This document shows positions 1 to 10,831 of a stretch of 64,000 nucleotides of DNA, piece after piece. The position numbers were made by a program, and so were the translations under genes. Source of the stretch: Parasponia andersonii (lineage: Eukaryota > Streptophyta > Magnoliopsida > Rosales > Cannabaceae). The notes beneath the pieces are model-generated. The model was not told the origin of the DNA and ran no database searches. It worked only from the letters and a program-made list of their open reading frames with translations. The DNA lies in contig JXTB01000017.1 in NCBI GenBank assembly GCA_002914805.1, forward strand, positions 1,651,410 to 1,715,409, read 5' to 3'. Position 1 is the first letter of the stretch. The number at the start of each line of letters is the position of its first letter.

Positions 1-180
1 AGTTAAAGGAACATGTGGTTTTCTAGGAATGGTCGCAAACCGTTGACATTTATCGCATTTCCTAGCAAATTCCAATGTATCCTTCTTCATAGTTGACCAA
101 AAGTACCCTTGTCGAAGAATCTTATTTGCGAGCGCCTGCCTCCCAGAATGATTTCCACATATTCTTTCGTGAATTTTCCT
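1..180 (-). pseudogene. Integrase N-terminal zinc-binding domain, fragment
   Basis: Translation of the minus strand gives an HHCC-type integrase zinc finger: a histidine pair around IHERICGNHSGRQ, then RQGYFWSTMKKD and the cysteine pair in CDKCQRF. In Ty3/gypsy integrases this domain precedes the DDE catalytic core, which would lie off the left edge. The reading frame is continuous with the linker after the second RNase H. Confidence 0.8.
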
Positions 181-1554
181 TATAATATAACGTGCTCTAT
201 TATCATTCACGCATAATAATAATGGCGAGCTGAAACTCCTCCGATAAAGTTGCTCATCCTGGATGATATAGCGAGCTGCTTTCATGCGAAGCCGCTTTGC
301 ATCGTCTTTCTTTTCAGGGAGATCGCCGTTTTGTATATATCGTATTATGGGATCCATCCACGATGGTTCCTCATCAACTGGCATAATTACTTGAGGTTCG
401 ATCTCGATGCTTGGTGAGATAAGAAATTCAACAGGAACTACTTTCAATAATTCTGCATCCTTCGTCAAAGCGAGCTTAGCGAGTGCATCTGCCCGAGTGT
501 TTTTAATACGAGGAAGAAGCTGTATGTCATAAGTATCGAACGTTAAGAACAACTACTGCACCTTCTTCAAATAGGCCATCATTCTTTCTCCTCTCGCTTG
601 ATAATCACCCTTAACCTGACAGACGACCAGCTGGGAGTCGCTATACACCTCGATTACTTCGACCTTCATTTCTTACGTGAACTTTAGACCAGCTATCAGT
701 GCTTCGTATTCGGCCTCATTATTCGACGCTGGGAATTTGAAGCGAAGTGCATAATAAATATTGTGCCCTTCAGGACTGATTAAAACTATGCCCGCACCTA
801 CTCCATTCTCATTTGATGACCCGTCAACATAAATCCTCCACAACTTTGATGTCTCTGCGGCAGGTTTCTCGAGTACTCCCGTGGGAAGATTGACGTCGTA
901 TGTAAATTCTGCGATAAAGTCTGCGAGGGCTTGACCCTTTATAGCAGTGCGAGGTTGAAAATTGATGTCAAATTGACTCAATTCAACCGCCCACTTAAGC
1001 AGCCGTCTTGACGTCTCAGGTTTCTGTAAAACCTGTTTCAGCGGAAAATTCGTGAAAATCCAGATGGAGTGAGCATGGAAGTAAGGTCGAAGCTTTCTTG
1101 ATGCAATTACGAGTGCCAGCGCTAATTTTTCCATCTCGGGATATCTGGTTTCAGCATCAAGTAATCTTTTACTCACATAATATACAGGTCGCTGAATATT
1201 TGCCTCCTCGCGAATTAATGCAGCACTCGTCGCATACTTAGAAACAGCGAGATATAGACATAATTCTTCTCCCAGATTTAGTTTCGATAAGAGTGGAGGG
1301 GAACCCAAGTATTTTTTCAATTCTTGGAACGCCTGCTCGCATTTCTCCATCCACTCGAACCTTTTTGATCCCTTCAACACCTCAAAGAAAGGTTGGCATT
1401 TATCGGTCGATCTGGATACAAACCGACTTAGAGCAGCTACTCTTCCCGCTAGGCTTTGCACATCTCTGGGTTTACGAGGAGATTGCATATCAATTAACGC
1501 TTGTATCTTCTGAGGATTTGCTTCGATCCCTCGCTGGTTAACCATAAAACCCAA
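180..1554 (-). pseudogene. Tandem RNase H domains of the gypsy polyprotein
   Basis: The minus strand encodes first the retroviral-type RNase H that follows RT: motifs RPVYYVSKRLL and YPEMEKLALALV, then the connection segment LLKWAVELSQFDINF. A second RNase H follows, with YVDGSSNENGVGAGIVL and NNEAEYEALIAGLK, which carry the conserved Asp and Glu of the archaeal-type fold. A stop near 673 separates the second domain from its C-terminal half, which continues in frame through SDSQLVVCQVKGDY to about 180. Two RNase H domains in this order mark the Tat lineage. Confidence 0.88.
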
Positions 1555-2427
1555 AAATTTTCCAGATCCTACTCCGAATGCACACTTCTAGGGATTTAGC
1601 TTCATCTGGTATCTCCGGAGGATATTGAACATCTCATCAAGATGCTTGATGTGATCTTCAGCTTTCTCTGACTTGACTAGCATATCATCGACGTATACCT
1701 CCATTGTCTTACCAATTTATTTTGCAAACATCATATTGACAAGACATTGGTAGGTCACTCCCGCATTGATAAATCCGAAGGGCATCTTTTTATAGCAGTA
1801 TAACCCTCGATCAGTGATGAACGAGGTGTGTTCTTCATCCAGCTCGTACATGGGGATTTAGTTGTATCCTGAATACGCATCCATGAAGCTTAAAAATTCA
1901 TGCCCCGACGTCACATCTACAAGCTGATCAATTCTCGGAAGAAGGAAGCTGTCTTTAGGACACGCCTTGTTGAGATCGGTGAAATCAATACAGGTCCTCC
2001 ACTTCCCATTAGGCTTTTTCACCAAGACCGGATTTACAAGCCAGTCAGGGTAAAAAGACTCTCTTATGAACCCAATTTCGAGCAATTTCTCTACCTCTTC
2101 CTTTAATGCGACGTAGCGTTCTGGATTCATGGCACTTCTCTTTTGTCGTACAGGCTTTTTTGACGGATCTATGTTAAGACGGTGGGATATGATCCTTGAA
2201 TCAATCCCTACCATATCCGAATACTGCCATGCAAAGACATCCAAATTAGACTTCAGAAAAGCGATCAATGAAGCTCGCACAGATCCTTGAACCTCCGTTC
2301 CAATCTTCAAAGTCCTGGAAGACAGATCGAATGATAAATCTTCCAGGTCTTCAACGGGCCCAATTCTGACTTCGTCAATTTCTCGAGGATCGAAGTCTTC
2401 ACTGGTTGTTTCGATTGACACTTTCAC
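1555..2427 (-). pseudogene. Reverse transcriptase domain, broken by stops
   Basis: The minus strand carries the RT fingers and palm: PVLVKKPNGKWRTCIDFTDL, CPKDSFLLPRIDQLVD and FMDAYSGYN, where a stop replaces the expected glutamine. It continues as MPFGFINAGVTYQ and the catalytic YVDDMLVKS box near 1690. Further stops occur near 1720 and 1590. The N-terminal part beginning near 2427 is the spacer that links protease to RT. The motif order is normal for Ty3/gypsy RT; function is excluded by the stops. Confidence 0.92.
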
Positions 2428-3091
2428 CCGATTCGACTGACACTTTATCTGACGATCCGACTGGAGCTTTGCTCGCTGCCTCAGCTAACGTTTTATCCGC
2501 TGCCACGACTGACGCTTCATCCGCTGCCACGACTGACGCTTCAATCACTTCTTCTGGCAGGTGGACCATCATTGTGCGGGACGTCGCATCCTTTGCTGCG
2601 AGTTTCAGCGAGTTGTTATAGCAAGTCCTCGCATTATACTGATTTCCTCGCACCTCGCCTACCCCATGTTGGGTCGGGAACTTCATTGTTAGATGATAGA
2701 TCGAGGTGACAGCTCGAAGTTCCCTTAATGTCGGTCTTCCTAGCACAACGTTGAAGGTAGATGGGCAATCTACCACTAAAAACTGGGTCATTATCGATGA
2801 AACTCTTGGAAAGGTCCCAACGCTAACCATCAATTCAATCATGCCCATAGGCATCAGGCTGTCACCAGTAAAACCATAGAGTGGAGTGGCGGCAGGCTTC
2901 AGGTCGCTCTCATTCAACCCTATCTTTTTAAAGGCATCGAAGTATAAGATGTCTACAGCACTTCCGTTGTCGACCAATACTCGCCACAACTGTGTGCTTC
3001 CACAGTTAATTTTTACGACCAGCGCGTCATTATGCGGATAATGGACTTCCCTTGCATCTTGCTCCGTGAAGGTAATATCCATTTCCGGCAC
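2399..3091 (-). pseudogene. Retropepsin-like aspartic protease domain of gypsy element
   Basis: About 230 codons are open. The sequence HNDALVVKINCGSTQLWRVL leads to the active-site segment VDNGSAVDILY, in which DNGS takes the place of the usual D-S/T-G, a variant frequent in plant gypsy proteases. The later ATPLYGFTGDS and VVLGRPTLRE segments are the flap and the conserved second half. The C-terminal tail has a short alanine/serine/valine-rich direct repeat near 2460-2540. The frame overlaps the RT segment by a few codons in another phase. Confidence 0.85.
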
Positions 3092-3119
3092 TCGTTGAAG
3101 CTTGCGTGGTCACTGATCA

Positions 3120-4860
3120 AGATGCATGACGTTGGTTAACGGCTGCTGTCGAGCTTCTTGCGCATATCTATCCTGTGCTCGCTTGGAATCTCCTCCAACA
3201 TGCGGTCCTCCAAAAATAGTTCGCACCTCACGCTGAATTTCTGGAGGTCACTGTTAGGCTTCTTCTCGCCTTTCGTCGCTCTGCCTGGAATACTACCGCA
3301 ATCGTCCCTCTCTAATCAGCCTTTCAATTTCATCTTTCAGGGCAAAGCAATTATTAGTATCATACCCAATATCATTGTGATATCGGCAAAACTTGTTGGG
3401 GTCGCACTTTGCCCTGTCCCGCTTCATTGGTTCTGGTTGTCAGAATCGCTCCTTCTAGTTTGTGACCGCATAGATATGATCTATGGGCGCGTTTAATTCA
3501 GTGTGATTATTAAACCTCATGGGAGCTTTTGAAATCTCCTGCCTTTTAGGTCTAGGCTGATTCTCATTTGTCTGTTCATTATTCCTCTTGTTTTTCTTAT
3601 TACCACTATTATTGGTAATGACCGCATCTTTAGCCGAATCTGTCCTTCCTCCTTTTTTAGTCTTCTGGAGATTCTCGCGTGAAGATTCTAACCTCAGATG
3701 CCGACCAACTCTTCAATAGAAATCTTCGAGAGTTCTACACTCTCACTCAAGCAATTCCTCCCAGAATTTTGTTTCTAGTCGCACCCCAGCCATCATAAGA
3801 GTAAGAACTCCTCCTTCAGGTGGGTTGTTGACCTTCACTAGCTCTGAAGTGAACCGATTGAGATAAGACCGTAGAGTCTCCTCTGGACCTTGCCGGATTG
3901 CGGACAAACTAACAAGCAGAACAGTGAAATTCTTTGNAAGCGGAATAGTGAAATTCTTTGCGGCCTGAAACTGTCTTAAGAACGCCATCTGTAATTGTTG
4001 CCAGGATGAAATTGAACCAGATTTAAGTCCTTGAAACCATTTCTTCGCTGCTCCTGAGAGTGTTACAGTGAAACATCTACAGCGTGCATGATCACTAACC
4101 CGATTAAGTTCCATCAAGTCACTGAAGTGATCCATATGGTCCTGTGGATCAGTCTTTCCATCAAAAGTGTTAATGGTGGGAAGTCTGAATCCAGTGGGAA
4201 GGGCTGCAGCTCTAACCTCCTCGCTAAATGGTTACTGACGATACCCATCAGCGAGCTCATCGTCCTAGCCAGCAAGTGCATCGAATGCGATCCTTAAATT
4301 GTGAACATCGACGTTCAGAGGGAAAACATCATTCCTTGCTGGTGGTAAAAGCGACCTTCGTTCGTTATCCTGTTTCATGGTGGGTTGATCAAGTAGAGTC
4401 TTCTGTGACCTATGAAAGGAATCCAGTGACAGTGCGACGAGACCGGCTTTGGTCGTGGTGATGCGATACAGATCAATCATGACTACGTCGTCGCTCCAAA
4501 TACTGTCTTAAGTCTGCGGGATCTTGTCTTGACTCCCTGCTGATTCTTTCGAAGACGCTTCTCGATGGTCGTCCTTGTTCACTGCTCAAGCGATCCTGGC
4601 TATTGAAGGATTTATGAGAAGGTTGTATACGATCATGGTTCGTACTTGAACTCTCCATACCAGATTCCGGAGGCACGTTTGCGACCTTGCCTTTCCCCTT
4701 GGAGGTGCGATCTTCATGACGCTCTTGCTGAGTTCTTGGCTGGCCGCATCTTCTCGTCTCTAGCATCTGTATTCCTTTCTCAAGTAATTGAGCAGGACGT
4801 TCTTTGGGATGTTCATGTTGTGGTGGGGTCACCATCTGCCCTTCAGCAAGTCGTCGTAGG
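3120..4860 (-). pseudogene. Gag region of the gypsy element
   Basis: The minus strand encodes a retrotransposon gag: MDHFSDLMELNRVSDHARCR, then CFTVTLSGAAKKWFQGL and LRSYLNRFTSELVKV, typical of the gag capsid fold. Further on, around 3400, lies a nucleocapsid-like stretch with KFCRYHNDIGYDTNNC and an ALKDEIERLIREG helix. The N-terminal part (4473-4835) is arginine/serine-rich and polar. Frames shift several times and an N at 3937 lies in the capsid part, so no full-length gag can be read. Confidence 0.8.
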
Positions 4861-5095
4861 GTGTCATTAATCTAGTTAGTGACTTGCTGAAGGTTCACGA
4901 GCGTTTCCTCCATACGATCCTGTCTCTGGGAAAGGTTCTCTGTTACTGTCATAGTAGGCTGATCCAGAGCAATGGCTGCCTGTGTGGCAGCAGTACTTTG
5001 AGATTAGTTTTGGCTAGTTCCGGTGACTCTGGTAGTGTTTCTAGTGTTTACCATTATTGAAAAAGTGGAATTTGACAAATTTCTCTGCCGGAATA

Positions 5096-5113
5096 GCCCT
5101 TCTTCTAGCGCCA
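5096..5113 (-). promoter_or_regulatory. Primer-binding site of gypsy element
   Basis: Directly inside the LTR end, after two spacer bases, the minus strand reads TGGCGCTAGAAGAAGGGC. The TGGCGC start is the usual plant gypsy primer-binding site; which tRNA primes it was not determined. Confidence 0.65.
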
Positions 5114-5115
5114 AT

Positions 5116-5795
5116 TGTTGATGGAGGTTTTATCAACAATAAATTTAGAAAAAATTTAAAGATGTGGCTTGTGCAAATCTAGTTAATAATCAAAGCAAAT
5201 AAAGAGAGGATTTTATAGTGGTTCAGCCCCGAAAAAGATGAGCCTACGTCCACTGTTTTTCCACTATTTTACGGAGAATTACAAGCACTCAAGGTTTCAA
5301 TGTCTTGTCTGGAAATTGGAAAAACTGAAAAGCTATTGGAATACTTAAAACTTGATTATCTTCGGAACATTGAGTTCCCTTTATATAGGTAAAGGTAACC
5401 CTATGTCCCTAGGATCCTAATTGTATAAACGAGTAACTATACAATTGGGTAATGTAAATTAAGTAACAACATAATTGGATAACCATTCAAAATGGATAAC
5501 TAGTTGATCATAAATAGGAGACTTCTGTTTCCTTTTCCTTGTAGGTTTCCTGTTTGACATAGCATATACTTGTTTTCCTTTTCTTTCGGAAGATGTCACT
5601 CACCACCTATACAGAAAGAGACGCACATACTTATGCAAAAAGAGACTACATGGAGAAGGTCGCAGATAACCTATGAAAGAGATCGCACATAACCATCACG
5701 GAGAAGGTCGCATATAACTTGAAGATGTCGCATATAACTATCACGGAGGAGGTCAAACTTAACCCTTATGCGACCTTAGGATTTTAGACCGCACA
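5116..5795 (-). repeat. 5' LTR of the gypsy element (~680 bp)
   Basis: In plus orientation the LTR begins TGTTGATGG beside the primer-binding site and probably ends at ...CGCACA near 5795, giving TG...CA ends. A TATA-like tract lies near 5385-5395 on the minus strand. The U3 half (5640-5770) carries several copies of a short motif around GGTCGCATATAAC, probably promoter repeats. The outer end is inferred, since the partner LTR is outside the window. Confidence 0.7.
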
Positions 5796-6089
5796 AGAAT
5801 ATATATATTTAAAAGGGTTTGATTGATTTGTACTCCCTGTTTTATTTGTTGAGTTTTCCAATGGGGTTTTCTGAGGCTTCACTCTCTCATGCATTGTTTC
5901 AGAAAAAGGGTAATGAATAAAGCAGGAATGAGGCAAATATCTAGTAAACAGATTCCTCATACAGATGATGGCTATTTTGATTTTTTATTTTCTCAAGAGA
6001 AGAAATTATAAACATAAATACCACGGCACAATTAGATAATTGAAGCAATATCATAAAGTATTAGTACTACACGACACTAAAATATAACG
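5796..6089. other. AT-rich spacer, nothing recognised
   Basis: No gene or repeat was recognised between the gypsy LTR and the ~141 bp repeats. Confidence 0.5.
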
Positions 6090-6595
6090 ACGTGTTAATT
6101 TGTTATGATTCTAATATTTAAAGTATAATTAGAATAATTAGAATCATTTAATAACATATTTACACTAGTATGTTATGATTCTAATATTTAAAGTATAATT
6201 AGAATAATTTAATAACATATTTACACTAGTATAGTGTTAAATATTATTGATATCTCTTAGTATTATTCTAAAATATAAGAAATTAGAATTTATAATGAAT
6301 ACCAAATTTACTGAATGATTCTAACATCTCGAACATAATTAGAATCACCCAGTAACATATCGATACGTCATTATAGTATGAAGCACTAGTGATGTCCCTT
6401 AGCATTATTCTTAAGATATAAAGAATTAGAATAATGAGTACGAAATTTAATGAGTGATTCCAACATCTGAAGTATAATTTGAATCACCTAATAACAGATT
6501 GACACGTTATTATGGTGTTAAGTACCAATAATGTCCCTTAGCATTAGTCTAAGATACAAAGACTTAGAATTTATAATGAGTGCGAAATAAATAGA
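6090..6595. repeat. Diverged ~141 bp tandem repeat, about 3.5 units
   Basis: The motif TAGYATTATTCTAARATATA recurs at about 6257, 6398 and 6539, a spacing of 141 bp, each time followed by AATGAGTRCGAAATTT-like sequence and a later GATTCTAACATCT-like block. Inside the first unit a ~66 bp block starting TGTTATGATTCTAATATTTA is duplicated (6103 and 6170). It looks like a short, decayed satellite or the internal repeats of an unidentified element. Confidence 0.65.
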
Positions 6596-6665
6596 TGTCT
6601 TCTCTTGTCGTCCTACTCAAATTTTGTTGGTTTTCAAAAATTAATTACATAAGTGATGTTTTAGG

Positions 6666-7165
6666 TGTAGAAGCCAAATTCTACAATCGAATTTATAGGA
6701 GGTCCATAACTACTTGTAATCCCATATTTAGAAAAAATAGGTTAATTTTTTGGTTTGTGCTTATGAGAGTTGCATACATACCCTTTGTAGGGATCAAAGC
6801 CTCATGTACTTCTGATTTTCCTGTAAAAGAGCAAAAAGTATGAAAATAAAGAGGAGACTATAGAGATTTTCGTAGAGACTGTGTAGAGAGAACAAAATAG
6901 AATAAATAGATCTACAATAAAGAAGACAATGTATTTATAGGAAAATAAGAGGTGTTTTATAAATAGGAAACTCTATCAATTAGATAATAATTGATAATTA
7001 TCTTTTGGGTAACTTAGTCAAAATAGATACTTACTGGATAATGTCTGATTTAAAATATAATTAGGTTGATATTCATAAATAATAATTACCTCTTTTTTTG
7101 GAATAAAGGACCCCGTATAAATATAAATATCTTTTATAGGCCATATATAGGCCATAAAATGAAAG
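6666..7165 (-). repeat. Solo or remnant LTR of a second gypsy family
   Basis: A block beginning TGTAGAAGCCAAATTC is repeated in two halves elsewhere in the window: its first half matches 11507-11717 in the same orientation, and its second half matches 17347-17607 in reverse. No primer-binding site or coding sequence adjoins it here, so it is best read as a solo LTR or remnant. The ~7165 end is approximate because similarity fades after GGCCATAAAATGAAA. Confidence 0.65.
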
Positions 7166-7179
7166 TTGTTATTATTTTT

Positions 7180-7775
7180 TATAGCTCTTAGAATTCATTA
7201 GGAATGGAAAGAAATTAGAGCTCTTGAAACTCATTTGGAATGGAGAGACATTAGAGCTCTCGGCTATCTTCCATACACCTTGCCAAGAGGATTTAAAGAC
7301 ACTCATCTGATAGGATGGCTTCCATAACTCATTTGGAATGCGGATGAATTAGAGCTCTTGACTACCTTTCATGCACACCTTGCCAAGAGTATTTAAAAAC
7401 ACTAATTGGAGAGGGTGGCTCCCATAACTCATTTGGAATGCGGAGGAATTAGAGCTCTCGGCTATCTTTCATGCATACCTTGCCAATAGTATTTAAATGT
7501 ACTCATTGGAGAGGGCGGCTCCCAGAGCTCGTTTGGAATAGGGAAGAATTAAAGTTCTCGATAGTTATCATTCTCCATGTCAAGAGAATTTCAAAGCACT
7601 CATTAGAAAGGGTAGCTCTTAGGACTCATTTGAAACAAAGAGGAATTAGAGCTCTCGACAGTTATCGTTCTCTATGTCAAGAGGATTTAAATGTACCGAT
7701 CGGAGAGGGCAGCCCTTGGCTATCTTTTCTTTGCCGAGAGGATTTATAAGCACTCATTGGAGAGAACTTTTTTAT
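7180..7775. repeat. ~100 bp tandem array, about six diverged units
   Basis: The anchor TTAGAGCTCT(C/T)G recurs at 7251, 7349, 7449, 7549 (as TTAAAGTTCT) and 7646. Each is followed by GGCTATCTTYCATGCA-like sequence, CTTGCCAAGAG.ATTTAAA, CACTCATTGGAGAGGG and CTCATTTGGAATG. Units are 97-100 bp, and a partial unit precedes the first anchor. An 82-codon open frame can be drawn through part of the array, but it is a by-product of the repeats. Confidence 0.85.
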
Positions 7776-9230
7776 TTTCTCTAAATATTATATTATGTCT
7801 TATTGCTCCGAGTCATAGTAAATGATTTTGGCTGAGATAAAATAGTAATAGAAAAATATGCGAGCATACTAAACATAACGTAATCATTAAAACATGATTA
7901 AATCAATCATATTAGTTACTCAAGTAATTCAAACGAGTCAAATAATCTATTAAGTGTTTCAACTAATCCAAAGACTTCAAATATATCGAACAATTTAAAT
8001 CAAACTAATTAATTCAATTATACTAGACAATCTTCACATCAGTTATGCACATACAGTCTAAGTCAATCAATTCAAATATACCAATAAAATCAATCCTTCC
8101 GAACAATCTAATAAGTCGTCGTAAAGCAAATCATTCAAATAAAAAAAATATCACAAGAAAAACAAGTCAAGCACTTCAAACCATTTAAATGTCAAATGAG
8201 TCAATCCAAACAAGTCACTAAATTCAAGCTAATCGATTTAAGCTACTCAAATAGCAAATAAATCACTTCAAACAAACCGCACAAATCAAGTCAGCCAAAC
8301 ACCAAACAAGTTACTCTAATCACACCAAAGAATTTATACCAATCAAATAGCAAGTAATTTATCAAAGATTTCACACCCAATCAATTCTTCCAATCGTTTA
8401 TTCAAGCCCATCAATCTAGATAATCAAGAAATAAAGTCAAATATTTTAGTAAATTCAAACAAATCAAACAAAGTAATCCAACTAATCATGTATTCAGTCA
8501 AACCCAAATCAATCCAATATTTTAATCACATTAATCAATCAAATTAGCTACTCAACCATATAATTCAAACGCTCAATCAAACAATAATTTCTCATTAATA
8601 CAATTAAATCAAACATTTACTTGACCAAATAAATATAGAAACTAGAACATAATAAATAAAATGCTTATCTCTTAGACAATTTGATAAACTCTGGAAAGTT
8701 TTTATCTAGCATCCTTTTTACAGTTTGAACAACTTCATTGTTGTACTTTTCAAAAAATTTCTTGTTATGTTTCCTTATTCTCTTATTATCACATTGCCAA
8801 CCCTCCACTCCCTAGTGCGAGTTTATTCGGACTAGAGGAGTAAGGAATGGTCCTAGATCACGTTCCTAGATCACGTTCCAACTGAGTCTCCTACTAGATA
8901 TATAAAAATAACAAAGAACTCGAAAATAAGATATACATTAATAAGTATTAGATATGACAATAAAGATTACAAATATAAAATAGAAAAATAAAAAACTAAT
9001 TATACTAAATTTGTGTGATAAAATACAACTTCTAATACGGAAATTACCTCCCCAATTTCATAGCATACAGATTAGTGAATAATAATAATAATAATAAAAT
9101 CATGCTGAACAATAGTCTTATATATATACAAGTGTATATGTAATATCCTTTCCTTAATAAGTGAACTGAAAAGTGCGATTATCTTTTAAAATTCTTTGTG
9201 TCTAATAATATTTTTTAAGGCGAGTAGATT
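7776..9230. other. No gene seen; long G-poor, A/C-rich tract
   Basis: From about 7860 to 8640 the plus strand is nearly free of G and built from short words such as CAAATCAATC, a strong strand asymmetry. Near 8660-8800 the minus strand holds a short open stretch ending KNFPEFIKLSKR and a stop, possibly a decayed exon of unknown origin. A 13 bp direct duplication (CTAGATCACGTTC) lies near 8850-8880. Confidence 0.5.
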
Positions 9231-9239
9231 TTCGCTTAA

Positions 9240-10050
9240 TCGTACAAACTATCCAAACCGAACCACACCGCGTAGTGTAGTTATTTTATTTCGTAGTGCG
9301 GTACAAGGTCTAATTTTTCTCTATCGCCGTGATGTGGTGTGGAATACAGAATAAGATTTCTATTTTTGCAATAAACCACACTGCATGCATATACGTATAA
9401 TATATATATATACATAAATTCACATATATAATATACTAAATTCTAAATTTTCTTGGAATAAATTATGAATAAAACTTGAAGAGTTTTGAAGAAAGTTAAA
9501 TAAATGAAGGCTTACTAATAATTTAAGTTTCAACTTTGTTGTTTGTTGTTCAGAAGAATATTTATGAATAAAACTTGAAGAATTTTAGAGAAAGTCAAAT
9601 AAATGAGGACTTACTAATAATTTAGGTTTTAACTTTGTTGTTTGTTATTCGGAAAGATATTTAAATTTTTGAACTTTAGACATTTGCGCTTTACTCTATT
9701 TTGATTAGGTTGTAATATTGTGTCTTATTAATACGTTGTTTAAACAAATATGAATATATGAGGGCGTAACTTTCTTAAATATTTTAGATTTGTGTTAATT
9801 TTTAAATGATTTTATTTTAGTAGTAATAATTTTTTTAAGATTATTTTTTTTAACTTGACCCAATTTCATTGAGGCCTCCGCATACACTGCATTGCACTAA
9901 ACCGCATTATGTAGTGTGATTTGGTGCAGTTAATAGTTTTTTTTTTAAAATCACAATGATTAAGATTTTCTTCTACTACATTTTGTGGGTTGGTTAAGAA
10001 TTTGGACATTGTACTCTCCAACCTACACCGCGCGCACCCGTAATACCTTC
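9240..10050. mobile_element. Non-autonomous TIR element (possibly hAT-like)
   Basis: Both ends are rich in short palindromic words of the CCGCAC/GTGCGG type: ACCGAACCACACCGCGTAGTG at the left (about 9256) and ACCGCATTATGTAGTGTGAT, then TTTGGTGCAGTTAA, at the right (about 9900-9935). These are in inverted relation. The middle holds a tandem duplication of a ~100 bp block beginning ATGAATAAAACTTGAAGA at about 9464 and 9564. No coding capacity was seen. Such ends occur in several plant non-autonomous DNA transposons; superfamily and exact termini are uncertain. Confidence 0.5.
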
Positions 10051-10059
10051 GTATAGACA

Positions 10060-10551
10060 CATATTTATGAAATTAAATCTCTTAATTGAAAAATGCTAAG
10101 AAATAACAAGAATTTTTTTTTAAACTAAGAAATCGAAGTATGTGGTGAACACGATTTATACAGCATGCAGGTTCTTAATTATTTCATTTTAAAAAGAAAA
10201 CTGTTCTTATGATAACGAAGATTTCATTTGTAGTGCTACATTGTTCACGAATTCTTAAGACAATAACGTAAATTATTGAACTAATAACATTAGCAATGGT
10301 AGCAAGATGAATTTGTATAAATGGGAAACAAGACATAAATTTGTAGTGTATATATATATATACGTCTCCTCAAACTTTTTTTTTTTTTTAAATTAAGCAT
10401 GCTACTTGGCATAATTTAAGACTTTATGCATCATAATATTTAAATGTAAAATTTTACATAATAACACATTTTTATTTAAAAGGAGAAAAAATTTATGAAA
10501 AATAATAACGGAAAATTATCTGTTGTATCTATATAAATACGAATATATATA
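10060..10551. other. AT-rich spacer, nothing recognised
   Basis: No gene-like reading frame and no repeat other than short A/T runs. Confidence 0.5.
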
Positions 10552-10788
10552 GGGCACCAATCCAGTAGGTATTTTTTTTTTTACCTATGTATAGGTATTA
10601 ATTTGGCCAATGAAAATTTAGTATGCATATTTTTTTATTATAAAAAATAAGAGAGAGAAAGAACATTAATGATGCACGTTTTTTCATGCACTTCATTATA
10701 GCCATTAGATCACTATTAGATGGTGATCCAACGGCTAAAAAAAAATAGCTATCTATAGGTAAAGAAAAAAAATACCTATTGGATTGGC

Positions 10789-10791
<3 letters not shown>
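10552..10791 (+). mobile_element. MITE copy A, embedded in (TA)n
   Basis: A 240 bp element starts GGGCACCAATCCAGTAGGTA and ends TACCTATTGGATTGGCAAC, giving terminal inverted repeats of about 20-25 bp, each followed inward by a T- or A-run and a second ACCTAT(A)GGT palindrome. It has TA repeats on both sides. Inside lie GAGAGAGAAAGAACATTAATG and GGTGATCCAACGGCTAA. Related copies occur at 31643, 49967 and 60583. It encodes nothing. Confidence 0.85.

Positions 10792-10831
<40 letters not shown>

Larger units (their letters stand above)
1..5795 (-). mobile_element. Ty3/gypsy LTR retrotransposon, Tat-like, 3' part outside window
   Basis: On the minus strand the order is 5' LTR, primer-binding site, gag, protease, reverse transcriptase, RNase H, a second RNase H and the start of integrase. 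This is the Ty3/gypsy order, and a second archaeal-type RNase H after the first is characteristic of the plant Tat/Ogre/Retand lineage. The rest of integrase and the 3' LTR lie left of position 1. In-frame stops occur in RT (near 1858, 1720 and 1590), between the RNase H domains (near 673) and in gag, so this copy cannot encode its polyprotein. An N at 3937 lies in gag. Confidence 0.93.

Noticed and set aside
2406-2621. 71-codon plus-strand frame with a repeated DASSAATT segment
   Set aside because: It is the antisense of the protease tail of the gypsy element, where short direct repeats exist on the coding strand.
7471-7749. 92-codon open frame on the plus strand
   Set aside because: It lies within the ~100 bp tandem array, and its residues repeat with the array; no protein family is recognisable.
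7180-7775. CRISPR-like array
   Set aside because: Units are ~100 bp tandem repeats with gradual divergence and no unique spacers between short identical repeats, in a plant nuclear genome.
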